A DNA stretch of 64,000 bases. Origin: Dugong dugon (lineage: Eukaryota > Chordata > Mammalia > Sirenia > Dugongidae). This document shows, piece by piece, positions 12,030 through 22,112 of the stretch (positions are counted from its first letter, which is position 1; each line of letters starts with the position of its first letter). Location of the stretch: contig CM057471.1 of NCBI GenBank assembly GCA_030035585.1, positions 93,807,819 to 93,871,818 on the forward strand, read 5' to 3'. The notes under the pieces were generated by a model. It did not search any database, had not been told where the DNA came from, and worked only from the letters and a program-made list of their open reading frames with translations. The translations under genes were made by a program, and so were the position numbers.

Positions 12030-12880
12030 AGAGCCAAGGGAAGTAGAAAAGGCATGAAGTGTTAGAACCCAAGTTGGCCTCTTAAAGACGCTCAAGCTTG
12101 AGTAAGCTCCATAACAGCTCCCAAACCCTAGCTTCCTCCTGATAACAATGAAAATAATGATTCTCTTCACCTGGAACAATACAGACATTTAGTACATGTG
12201 AGGTTTTCATTTCTGCCTCTCAGCTAAACTATTTGCTTACATTTGACACGAAAGCAAAGTCTGAAACTGTAGAAAGAGTGCAAAGAGGTCTTTTCTCCAA
12301 GACAAACTGACTTTGGTAATGGGCAAGTGTTAAATAACTTGACATATTTTACTTTACTCTTTCTAGATACCGTGATACCAGTTTGGGCAGTTAAGTGTTG
12401 TTAGAGAGCTACAAGATTCTAAGACCACTGTAGGATGTATTAAAGTACACAAAAGTTAAACAAGGGTTTGAAAGTTGTGAAATGCAGAATTGTTGGTTTA
12501 AATGAGACCAAGAATTTTTCAGGATTTGCAATTGAGATTTTCTTTTTATGGGAAGAAGGAAATAATTTTTTGTAGTTGAATGGTCTGATGTCACCAAGTA
12601 TACCAGTGTAAATTCATCCTCTCTCCTTTCCTTTAGCAGACACATCGATTACTGACTGCTCTATGGTTGCATAAAGCATTTTGATTAAAGGGTCTTGTAT
12701 ATTGCGTGTTTCCTTTGATTGCGCAGACTGGCTCAATGTTTTTTGCAATCTTTCCTGGTGGCTTTCCACCACCATGAAGAGAAGACTCTTAGAGAATTGA
12801 TTCTATTCTAATGTCCTCTATTGACTGGCCTTAATTTATGATTCATGGGCTTTTTTTTAAAGATTATTATTTCTTTAAAC
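12030..12880. other. Intronic, no feature seen
   Basis: No recognisable exon or repeat. The small minus-strand open frame near 12409-12645 has no motif or splice context. Confidence 0.4.
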
Positions 12881-12882
12881 AG

Positions 12883-13098
12883 GGTCCTCAGGTGGCGCAA
12901 ACGATTTGCGCTCCGATACTAACATAAACGGTGACGATTAAAACCTACCCAGGGTTATCTTGGAAGAAGGGCTGGCAATCTGCTTCCATTAAGATTACAG
13001 CCAAGAAAACCCTATGAAGCAGTTCTACTCTGTAACACATGAGGTCACCATGAGTTGGAATCAATGCAATAGTAGTAAGTTTGATTTTGGTTTTTATT
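12883..13098 (+). mobile_element. AfroSINE
   Basis: Diverged forward copy starting GGTCCTCAGGTGGCGCAAAC and ending in GATTTTGGTTTTTA. Confidence 0.85.
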
Positions 13099-13779
13099 TC
13101 TTCAAACAAGAATAATGAATTTGGGGAAGAGTTTTCTCAAGCAAAAAGTTGGTTGTATTATGGAAAGTTTAAGGAAATCCAACGATTGGAATGTGCCTAA
13201 AGAAAAATCTGTTGACATCATTAAGATCAATATATTTTCCTTTTGCCTTTCCCTTCTGTTGATAGGTCTCATGTGGGTTTTCACACCAAGATTTCTAACT
13301 GCTGTGTTGGAGGTTCCTTCCCTAACTTGGCGCAGAGAGAAACATCATTTTGGCCTTGTTTCTGAAGGATGTTTTAACCTCACTAATTAAGCACCTTCCA
13401 CCACCATTCAGTGAAGCTCTCTTGAGAATGAAGGGACTTTGATTAAGGAAACACTCTAATTGGATAGTACCTCTTACCGTGAAACAGTCAGAACGTGTTG
13501 ATTATAGTTTTACCATTAGCAATTCCATTGCTTGACACAAATGTATTTTAACAAGAATTTGGTTAACGTAAGTCAGTTTTAGCCTGGACATATCTGAAAT
13601 CATCGAAAAGATCAAGTTACCTTAACTATTCATCTAAGAGGTATTCAATTATTTTGTACTGGTTCTGGGACAGATTTGATTAAAACCTCATTATTCAGAA
13701 CCAAACCCACTTATCCAAAATGTAATCATGTATCTTTGCTAACCATTAAAGTCACCTGGACGTTATTAGGAAATCCTGC

Positions 13780-13935
13780 AGGTCAGTGGTTCTTCCATGT
13801 GAGGGAGCATGACAATCACCTGGAGGGCTTGTTGAAGCACAGGTGGCTGGGCCCCATCCCTATCCCCAGAGTTTCTGATATAGTAGGTCTGGGGTGAGGC
13901 CCAAGAATTTGTATTCCTAACAAGTTGCTGCTCGT
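13780..13935 (+). mobile_element. MER5A-like hAT DNA transposon fossil
   Basis: GTCAGTGGTTCTTCC, AATCACCTGGAGGGCTTGTT and CCCCAGAGTTTCTGAT follow the nonautonomous MER5A consensus. Confidence 0.75.
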
Positions 13936-13973
13936 CTAGCGCCCTTAAACTAAAAACAAAACAAAACAAAACA

Positions 13974-14172
13974 ACACTGTTGCTGTCAAGTCGATTCGGA
14001 CCCAGAGCAACCCCACGTGTTACAGAGTAGAACAGCTCCATGGGGTTTTCTTGGCTGTAATTTTTAAGGAAACAGATTGCCAGGCCTTTCTTCCAAGGAG
14101 CTACTAGGTGGGTTCAAACCAACAACCTTTAGGTTAGCAGCCAATCACAAACTGCTTGTGTTACCCAGGCTT
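13974..14172 (-). mobile_element. AfroSINE
   Basis: Reverse copy directly after a (CAAAA)n tract, inserted at or next to the end of the MER5A fossil. Confidence 0.88.
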
Positions 14173-14498
14173 CTTCCAGGGACCTTGGGTAATCTTTTAC
14201 TAAAAAGTCACACAAAAAGAGGGGCTTGTGGAAATTTCCTGATTTCTCACAGCTGACTCATAAGCTTGGCACCTTATACCAAGTAGATGATACATTACTT
14301 AACTATCTTCCCTGGGCCTTTAAGCCCTGAAATTTTCTAGGTGGAAGGTCCTATAATGAGTTTGAAGGAATCTGAGGCTGATCAGGAAAAGGTAGTAGCA
14401 TTGCAAAACAAGATATATATTGGCCCTGAAGCATTGATGCTGTATGCAGGAGTCATCCCCCACAAGAAGTCGGCTAGAAGGCAGCAGTTCCTTCCAAA

Positions 14499-14700
14499 AC
14501 CTAACGCCATTCCCTTGGCGTCAATTCCGACTCATAGTCACCCACTAGGACAGAGTAGAACTGTCCATAGCGTTTCCAAGGCTGTAATCTTTATGGAAGC
14601 AGACTGCCTGGTCTTTCTCCCGCAAAGTGGCTGGTGGGTTTGAACTGCCAACCTTTCACTTAGCAGCTAAGCACTTAACCAGTGCACCACCAGGGCTCCT
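14499..14700 (-). mobile_element. AfroSINE
   Basis: Reverse copy from AAACCTAACGCCATTCCC to CACCACCAGGGCTCC; directly precedes another reverse copy. Confidence 0.88.
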
Positions 14701-14710
14701 AGCAACTCCT

Positions 14711-14880
14711 TAAAAAAAAAAAAAAAAAACCGCTGTCATCAAGTCGATTCCAACTAATAGCGACTTTATAGGACAGAGTAGAACTGCCCTATAGGGTTTC
14801 CAAGGAGCGACTAGTACACTCAAACTGCTGACCTTTTGGTTAGCAATCTGAGCTCTTAACCACTGCGCCACCCTTAGGGG
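14711..14880 (-). mobile_element. AfroSINE, second of a same-strand pair
   Basis: Begins with an 18-nt A run (the complement of its T tail) and ends at GCGCCACCCTTAGGG. The two copies are separated by only about 10 bp. Confidence 0.9.
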
Positions 14881-15020
14881 CCTTACAATTGCAGGGTTTT
14901 ATCTTATCTATGACTGGTAGATGTTGGGTGCAGTTTCCAGAGGTATGTAAAGAAGACAGGCTCTAAGTGGCTAAAAATCTGCTTGTCTGGGCTATTTTTA
15001 AAACAATTGTGGCTTTCTGA

Positions 15021-15090
15021 GCTAACAGGCCTCAGCTTGCTATGAAGAAGTAAACAACTTGGGACTAATACACAGAGGCCATCTTTGACT
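15021..15090 (+). repeat. 70-bp dispersed repeat, copy 1
   Basis: GCTATGAAGAAGTAAACAAC and TAATACACAGAGGCCATCTT occur again at 30977-31046 in the same orientation. Probably part of an older unrecognised repeat whose other parts are more diverged. Confidence 0.7.
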
Positions 15091-15100
15091 CATTAGTATT

Positions 15101-15296
15101 TGTTGTTAGTTGCCGTTGAGTCTGTGTGCAGAGTAGAACCGTGCTCTGTAGGTTTTCAAGGCTGTGACTCCACGGAGTGTCCAAGACTGGGAAGCCGATC
15201 TCTAGGCCTGTCTTCTGAGGCACTTAGGCAGGGTTCAAACTGGCAGCCTTTTGGCTAGTAATTGAGTGCTTAACCGTTGCACCACCCAGGAACTAA
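15101..15296 (-). mobile_element. AfroSINE with internal deletion
   Basis: Reverse copy from TTGTTGTTAGTTGCCGTTGA to GCACCACCCAGGAACT. A stretch after the tail end is missing (GAGTCTGTGTGCAGAG), shortening it. Confidence 0.85.
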
Positions 15297-15729
15297 TTTA
15301 TATAACAGCTCCCGAAACACACACAAGTACTAATTCTAGTCAGAGAAATATATGCGAAAAATACACTGATAGTATTAACTACCAGTATAGATCCACTAAT
15401 GCCTGCAAGCCTTAATGCTTCAGAGTAGTCCTGTGAGTTTTTTATGTTTGTAAGTAATTTGGAAATATGATAAGGGGAGAGGGGGAGGGTCTATAGTCTT
15501 GTGGTACGTACTCTAATTTGGAAGAAATATGAAAATATTTTCCATAAGCCTCCACTGCCATTGACCATACCTTCTCAATGTCATGGTAACTTTCTCAAAT
15601 GTTACATTAAAATGCAGACTTGCCACCAGGAAAAAGCAGAAATGTCCCTCAGCTGACTTTAGGATTTGCTCATTTGCAGTGGATCTGGGAGCACGGGATA
15701 CTGTTTCATGACTTCTTTTTCTTCCTCAG
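15297..15729. other. Intron immediately upstream of LRR exon B
   Basis: No repeat recognised; includes the polypyrimidine tract TTCTTTTTCTTCCTCAG that defines the exon B acceptor. Confidence 0.5.
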
Positions 15730-15919
15730 CCTCCACAAGAAAGAAATGTTTGGCTGCCGTGCTCTTACAGAATGGAACGTGGACTGGCTGGTCCCGCAGT
15801 GTCCACACCTACAGACCCTGAGCATCGAGAGACTTCCCAAGATTCCCAAGGCCTGCCTGGTCAGGAACCTGAAGAACTTACAAGAAGTAACTACACTTAA
15901 TGTTACTGGCCTCAAAGTG
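15730..15919 (+). CDS. Leucine-rich repeat exon B (same LRR gene)
   Basis: A 190-nt exon with acceptor TTCTTCCTCAG and donor GTG|GTGAGA. The first base completes the codon left by exon A; the exon ends on a codon boundary. It encodes about two and a half LRRs. Visible pieces are FGCRALTEWNVDWLVPQCPH, LQTLSIERLPKIPKACLV and LQEVTTLNVTGLKV. Cys-Pro-His followed by LxxLxI is characteristic of the FBXL-type repeat. The open frame continues upstream into the pyrimidine tract and downstream into the intron, but only the part between the splice sites has LRR periodicity. Joining to the exon at 17481 gives GLKV-VTDRIVHLL, restoring the typical V-T-D at a repeat boundary, which strongly supports both splice sites. 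Confidence 0.7.
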
Positions 15920-16315
15920 GTGAGAATTCTTGGACTGAGATTGACTTTTTCATTGGTCTCCACGTTCCTGTGTTGCTAGAACCTAAAACTAATAATGTTT
16001 CCCTGGCTTCCCCACCTCATCATGAAGCAAGATCTGAAATATGCATTTAAAAAGAGGAAGAATTCCATAGTACCCATGTGATAAAAAGGATTTGCACATT
16101 GGATTATGTCTACTAAAAAAATGAAATTGGAGGAGCAGGTAATGATCACCTTAAGGAAACATTGTTATTTCGTCATTGAATAGACAATAGATCTAAAAGT
16201 CAAGCCATTAGCTGGATCTTTTGCCACTTTTGTAACTGAGCTAATATTTATGTTGATCAATAAAACCACTGAACAAATGAAAGACAATGTCAAGGATAAT
16301 AATAATAAAACATAT
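15920..16315 (+). other. Intron between LRR exons B and C, first part
   Basis: Begins with GTGAGAATTC. No repeat recognised up to the AfroSINE cluster at 16316-17206. Confidence 0.55.
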
Positions 16316-16510
16316 GTTGTAGAGCCAATTCTGACTTATGTTGACCTCATACGTGTCAGAGTGCAACTGTGCTCCACGGGGTTTTCAATGGCTGATTTTT
16401 CTAATGTAGATTGCCAGACCTTTCTTCCAAGGTGCCTCTGGGTGAACTTGAACCACTAACCTTTCAGTTAGCAGCCAAGCACTTAACTGTTTGCACCACC
16501 TTGGGACTCT
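16316..16510 (-). mobile_element. AfroSINE
   Basis: Reverse copy, first of four AfroSINEs packed into the 1.56 kb intron between LRR exons B and C. Confidence 0.88.
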
Positions 16511-16582
16511 GATAATGAGATAATGATAATGGCTATCATTTATTGAGCTTCTTCCAAGTTCCAGGAACCATACAGCTGTTTT

Positions 16583-16702
16583 TTAACCAAAAGGTTAGCA
16601 TCTCAAATCCACCAGCTGCTCCTTGGAAACCTTATGAGGTGGTGCTGCTCTGTCCTATACAGTCACTATGAGTTGGAATCAACTAGATGGCAACAGGTAA
16701 CA
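16583..16702 (+). mobile_element. AfroSINE, 5'-truncated
   Basis: Lacks the A-box end and starts at AACCAAAAGGTTAGCATC; the 3' half to GATGGCAACAGGTAACAG is present. Confidence 0.82.
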
Positions 16703-16792
16703 GTAATGGTAGCCCTCTATTTGACTATTAGCTTTGCTATTTACTTAGGGGTAGTGTCAGCAGGACATTTAACCCACCCTTACCCCACCCCC

Positions 16793-16996
16793 AAGAGCCC
16801 TGACGGTGCGGTGGTTAAGCGCTTGACTGCTAACTGAAAGGTCAAGGTTTGGAACCCGCAAGAGCTCCATGGGAGAAAGATGTGGCAGTCTGCTTCAGTA
16901 AAGATTTACAACCTTGGAAACCCTATGGGGCAGTTCTACTCTGTCCTATAGTGTTGCTGTGAGTTAGAATCGACTGGACAGCAACTGGTACTGGTA
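16793..16996 (+). mobile_element. AfroSINE
   Basis: Full forward copy from AAGAGCCCTGACGGTGCGG to GACAGCAACTGGTACTGG. Confidence 0.9.
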
Positions 16997-17007
16997 ACCC
17001 CAACCCT

Positions 17008-17206
17008 AGAGTCCTGGTGGTGCAATGGTTAAGCACTCAGCTACTAACTGAAGGTTGGTGTTCAACTTACCAGCAGCTCCGCTGGAGAAGACCTGGTGAT
17101 CTGCTCCCATAAAGGTTTACAGCCTAAGAAACCCTATGGGACAGTTCTACTCTGTCCTCCAGGATGGCTATGAATCAGAAGTGACTCAACCGCATACAGC
17201 AACAAT
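17008..17206 (+). mobile_element. AfroSINE
   Basis: Full forward copy from AGAGTCCTGGTGGTGCAATG to CGCATACAGCAAC, only about 12 bp after the preceding one. Confidence 0.9.
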
Positions 17207-17209
17207 TCT

Positions 17210-17345
17210 GCCACAATTTCCTTATTAACAAAGTGGGAATATTAACATCAGTTTTGCAGGACTCTTGCAGGGATTAGAGCAAGTGCATGTAAAGTGCCTA
17301 GCTCAGAATCTGACATACTTTAGACACTTCTCAAATGGGAACTGT
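17210..17345 (+). repeat. MIR fragment
   Basis: CAAAGTGGGAATATTAACATC and GTAAAGTGCCTAGCTCAGA match the 3' half of MIR. Confidence 0.65.
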
Positions 17346-17480
17346 TAATATGCTGATGATGGTGATAACTCATCTAAACAAATTCATATTTACATCTCTA
17401 ACACACCATCCATTCATGGCCCTGTCTTCTGTGTGCGGAGAGGCCTGTGCCTGAGAACAAGTCTTTGTTTCCTCCTGTAG

Positions 17481-17622
17481 GTGACAGATCGCATTGTCCA
17501 TCTCCTTGTGACACAGCGTCCTAAACTGAATCGTCTGCTCCTCAGCTCCTGCTCTCAGGTAGTAGATGCGAGCTTGGTGGAAATCAGCACCTACATGGGA
17601 CCCCTCAGATATTTCTTCCTCT
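17481..17622 (+). CDS. Leucine-rich repeat exon C (same LRR gene)
   Basis: A 142-nt exon opening after CCTCCTGTAG and closing before a near-consensus donor GTGAGTAT. It encodes 47 codons plus one base. Visible LRRs are VTDRIVHLLVTQRPK and LNRLLLSSCSQVVDASLVEI followed by STYMGPLRYFFL. The second unit is an almost perfect LxxLxLxxCxxxxDxxLxxI repeat. It enters in phase 0, matching exon B, and leaves in phase 1. A cluster of four AfroSINE copies ends only about 275 bp upstream of the acceptor, so the exon has survived among heavy transposon insertion. The next recognisable LRR exon (26442) needs phase 2, so at least one intervening exon is missing from this annotation or the gene is damaged. 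Confidence 0.7.
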
Positions 17623-17926
17623 GTGAGTATCCTAACCAGACCCCAGGCCAAGTTATCACTCAGTTCTTCATGGCTGTGGTTTTGGTCTTTGGATTTGTCT
17701 GTATTTAAATCAACTAAATACACTTTGCTCAGAGGATGAAAAAGAAATGGTCGCCTGTTTTCCTAGCCGGGACTCTGCCTGATACATTTTGTGTCTTGGC
17801 AGAGCAGCCAGCACCACTCTGTGGAGTTACCTGACCCATCAACGCTGAAGGAATAGAATGGAATGTAAAGGAATGCATGCATGGCCTGGGGATGTGTGAG
17901 ATTTTGTTTGACCAAAGATTTTGTTT

Positions 17927-18085
17927 TTTTAATTGGGATAAAATATATGTAGCATAAAATTTGTCATTTTAACCATTTTTAAGTGTGTGATTCGGTGACA
18001 TTATTAAATTCACAATGTTGTGCAACCATCACCACTGCCTATTTCCAACACTTTTTCATCACCCCAAACAGAAACTCAATACCAA
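17927..18085 (+). mobile_element. L1 (L1M-type) 3' UTR fragment
   Basis: TTGTGCAACCATCACCACTG and TCATCACCCCAAACAGAAAC are typical of the L1M 3' region; the same region recurs at 39720-40035. Confidence 0.65.
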
Positions 18086-18499
18086 TGAAAGATTGTTTGA
18101 AGGACAAATATATGATATAATTTCAATGACAGCACTGTGACCATTCTATATTCCTAATGAGCCCATTTCCCAATATCAGTAAGTGGTTCTACAACATCTT
18201 CCTTTCACCATCAAATATAGGCAATAACTGGGATTGCACAGAGATAAGGGAAGGCAGGGTAGTCAGAGAAGAAATGGCCTCCGTACAGGTGTCCACTTAC
18301 CAATGAGTGTTCACCAGAGCAAGGCATGGTATTAAAGGTGATATTCCAAAGGATCTGAGCCACATCATCATTTGCTTAGTTTATTCCCATCTTATCCCTC
18401 TTCTCCATTTTCTTATAATTCAAAATTACAGAACTGGAAAGGACAATGAAGAACAACCTCCCGTCTTTAGATAAAATGGCTTTATTAGCCTCTGTTCCA

Positions 18500-19240
18500 G
18501 TCACTGTTGCTCCATAACAAACCTTAGAATTTAGCGTTGTAAAATAACCATTCTGTTAGGCTTATAGCCCCCGGGAGGCACAAACGGTTAAGTGCTCAGC
18601 TACTAACCAAAAGGTTGGTGGTTTGAATCCACCCAAAGGCACCTCAGGAGAAAGTCCTGGAAATCTACTTTTAAAAGGTCATAGCCGTTGAAAACCCTAT
18701 GAAAGGCAGTTCCACCTGAAACACATGGGTCACCATGAGTCAGAATGAACCCGACAGAAACTGGTTTGGTTTTATTAGGTTCACAGATTCTGTTGGTTGG
18801 GAAATTTGACAAGGCATAGCGGGCATAGCTTGTCTCTGTCCCACAATGTCTGGGTTCTCTACTGGGAAGACTCAAAGGCTGGGGGTGACTTGATGGCCAA
18901 GGACTAGAATCATCTGGAGGCTCTTTGCTCACATGTCTGGCATCTGGACAGAGATGACTGAACTTTGAACTCAGATGACACTGTTAACTAGAGAAACTAC
19001 ACATTGCCTCTCCTTTTGGTTTGAGCTTCCTCACAGCACGACAGCCTCAGGATAGTGAAATTTCTTACTTGGCACCTCAAGACTTTTAGCATAAGTATCC
19101 CAGCAAACCAAGAGAAAGCTGCATCACCTTGTATGACCTACCCTGGGACATCATGTAATGTCACTTCCTTTATACTCTGTTGATTAAGGTAATGCAGGCA
19201 TGCCCAGTTTTATGGGAGAAGGCATATAGACCTCACCTTT
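18500..19240 (+). repeat. Old eutherian interspersed repeat split by an AfroSINE
   Basis: GTTGCTCCATAACAAACCTT on the left and TTCACAGATTCTGTTGGTTG ... GCTTGTCTCTGTCCCACAAT ... GACCTCACC on the right form one co-linear old mammalian repeat interrupted by the SINE at 18566. I cannot name the family securely. Confidence 0.5.
18566..18778 (+). mobile_element. AfroSINE
   Basis: Forward copy from AGCCCCCGGGAGGCACAAAC to GAAACTGGTTTGGTTTTA, inserted in an older repeat. Confidence 0.88.
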
Positions 19241-19364
19241 CAATTGAAGAAATGTCAAAACTATTGTGGCTATCAAAAAAAGGTCATTGCTCTATTCTGT
19301 AGTTGAGGCACCTAAGACTTAGGTATGATCAATAATTTTTCATATTATTTCCAAATTATCAATT

Positions 19365-19545
19365 TAGAATTTTTGAGCTGAAGAAAACCTTAAGGATTTC
19401 CTACTCCAAACACTTGTGTAAACAATGATGACATTATCAAGACACATAATGATGCTGTGACTTGTCGAGATCACACAGCCAGGCAGTGGCAGGATTGGAA
19501 GTAGACCCTAGGTCATTTGACTTTCAAGTATCTCTATCACACTGA
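19365..19545 (+). repeat. MIR element
   Basis: GATCACACAGCCAGGCAGTG then GGCAGGATTGGAAGTAGACC correspond to the MIR 3' half. Confidence 0.6.
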
Positions 19546-19767
19546 ATGAACATTAGCAACTGGACAACACTCAGTACAAACAAATCTTGCTCATAGAAGA
19601 AAACTTGGCATAGGAAATGACACCAGCAGTATCATCAAAGACTACACAAAACAGAGACCATCATCATTCCTAAAAGCATGAGGGAAAGGGTAACATCTGG
19701 GAAAGCCCATCAATATGCCACCTCTCAATAATATTGCCTTGCATTTGAGTAGCACTTTTTACAACCC

Positions 19768-20310
19768 TGATGGTTAAGATTGTGTGTCAGCTTGGCCACA
19801 ATTCTCAGTGATTTGGCAGTCATATGATGTTGCGATCACTTCCATGATGAGATTTGATATAATGTGATCGCCCCCAAGATGGGATTTGCTGTGAGTAGCC
19901 TGTCAGTTGAAAGGGAGTTTCCTTGAGTGTGTGGCATGCATCGGATATAAGTGGACATTCTGGCAGGGCTCGGGGGCTTTTTGCTAGCACTGGCTCCTGC
20001 AACTGGCTCCTGCTCATCTGACCTTCAATCCTTGGGACTTGAGCTAGCAGCTTACTGCATTCTTGCCTGCCAATCTTGGGATTCATTGATCTTCACAGCC
20101 TGTGAGCAAAAGCCCTGCTCTCTGACCTGCCGATCTTTGGTTCTCCAGTACCTGTGGCTACGTGAATCAGGAGAAGTCTCTATCCTGACCCACAGACTTG
20201 GGATGTTCCAGCCTCTACAAACATGTGAGCCAGTTCCTTGATATAAATCTCTATGTATATATTTATACACTTCAATCGTTTTGCTTCTCTAGAGAACCCA
20301 GCATAAGACA
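19768..20310 (+). repeat. ERVL 5' LTR
   Basis: About 543 bp, beginning near TGATGGTTAAGATTGTGTG and ending AGCATAAGACA. It has a TATA-like GATATAAATC near 20238. No matching 3' LTR was found. Confidence 0.75.
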
Positions 20311-20330
20311 TTTGGTACCAAGAGTGGTTC
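20311..20330 (+). other. ERVL primer-binding site (tRNA-Leu type)
   Basis: TTTGGTACCAAGAGTGGTTC directly after the LTR fits the leucine-tRNA primer site typical of ERVL elements. Confidence 0.65.
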
Positions 20331-20803
20331 TAGAGAAACAAAATTGTGAGGATGAGTTTTCTGAATTGGTTCTCAGATCTGGTTAGTCTTAAAGATGTTG
20401 ATGACTCTGCTTCAAGTAAAGAGGGCACTGCTAATCCATGGCATAAGGTGGCAATACAAATACACAAAATATCCCCACCAATAGATCAGGTATTGGTGCA
20501 AGACGAGACTCTGGGTAATTGCATGTGTGATACCTTTCTACAATGTTGTCATAGTGAGAAGTATAAGTAAGCTGGTTGGTTAGTACTACTTTTGCTAGAC
20601 AAACTGGTGAAAGAAAGAGATGAGCTCAGGGCTTCAAAGTCAAAGCTCAAGTGCCACATAAACCACCTCAAATTTCCACTTGTGCTTTGAAAGAGAGCCT
20701 TATTTCTTATAGCAACAGAGCTGATATTGCCAAAAACCAAACCCAGAGTCTTATCATAAGAGTGGCTGAACTGCAATGCCGACTCAATTGCCAACCTTGA
20801 GAG

Positions 20804-22072
20804 GTGTCTGAAGTTAAAATGAGGGCATTGATTGGGAAGAAATGGAATCCTGAAACTTGGGATGGGGACATATGGGCAGATAATCAGGAAGCTGGAGACA
20901 CAGAGCCCCTAAATTCCATTGAATCACTCCTGCCAACAGAACCAGCCCTCTCACTCCCATCTGAAGAGATTAGTCCTTGTTTGTCTGCTAAACTACCCTT
21001 CCCAGTAAATCTGTTAGCCCCTCCACATCCATTTAATGAGATTAACCCAGCTCACCTAAAGAGCCCTGGTCTGAGTCATTGCCTGGGGCACTGCCTGAGG
21101 CAGATGCTTTACAAAACAATGCTGAGTGTTCTCAAAATACTTCCCCACCCCAGATTTTGGCTTCTAGACCTATAACTTGACTTAAGTTCCAGTAAACCTC
21201 AAAAGGTGAAGTACAAAGTGTGCCCAGGAGGAGGTATGCTACATTCCAAAAGAACTGCTTACTTTTATAATATGTACCAACAGAAACCTGGGGAATATGT
21301 GTGGCAATGGCTATTAAGGGTGTGGGATAATGGTGCAAGGAACATAAAGACAGATCAGTCTGAGTTTATTGATATGGGCTTACTAAGCACAGATTCTTCA
21401 TTCAATGTTTCAGCTCAAGAAGTTAGGAAAGGATCTAATAGTTTATTTGGTTGGGTCCCTAAAGCATGGGTTATGTGGTAGCCTACACTAAATCAAGTTG
21501 AAGTGTCAGACTTGCCTTGGTATACTGCAGAAGAAGGTATCCAAAGGCTTAGGGAAATTGGCATGTTAGAGTAGATTTATCAGGTTAGACCCACAGATTC
21601 ACACATGGAGTACCAAGGGGACATACCTTTTACCACAACTGTGAGGAACAAATCCATGAAGGAAGCCACAGCATCCTTGAAAACTGCTGTGATTGCTGTT
21701 TTATGTAAGTCAGATTTGACAGTGGGGACTTCCATAACTGAATTAAGACACCTAACTACAATGGGGCTGATTGGACCCCATGGTAGTAGGGACCAAGTGG
21801 CCTCACTCAATCAACAAAGACAAGATGAGCATGGTTACCATAATGGACAGCAGAGTCAAAGCAGTAATCAGAATAGTCTGACTCATACGGACTTATGGCA
21901 TTGGCTACTTAGTCATGGTGTCCCTAGGAGTGAAATAGATAGAAAATCTACTAAATATTTACTTGATTTGTACAAGCAGATGAATTCTAGATCATGTGAA
22001 CAGCAGTCTAACTTGAAAAGCCAGAATAGAGTCACGACCCCTCAATCACTTCCCAGACTTGAGCAGGTTTAA
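20804..22072 (+). pseudogene. ERVL gag remnant
   Basis: Open pieces at 20804-21175, 21206-21481 and 21605-22072 lie in two or more frames and read as successive gag segments, including a Trp-rich capsid part around 21290-21330 (YVWQWLLRVWDNGA). Stops at the ends of each piece break the gene. Confidence 0.65.
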
Positions 22073-22112
22073 AGATCCACAACCCGTTGAATGAAGGGGA
22101 GGCCAGCACCCC

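Noticed and set aside
13115..13390. 91-codon open frame on + strand
   Set aside because: No splice sites, motifs or similarity; expected by chance in AT-rich DNA.
20052..20270. Open frames on both strands around 19820-20386
   Set aside because: They lie within the ERVL LTR and leader; no protein identity.
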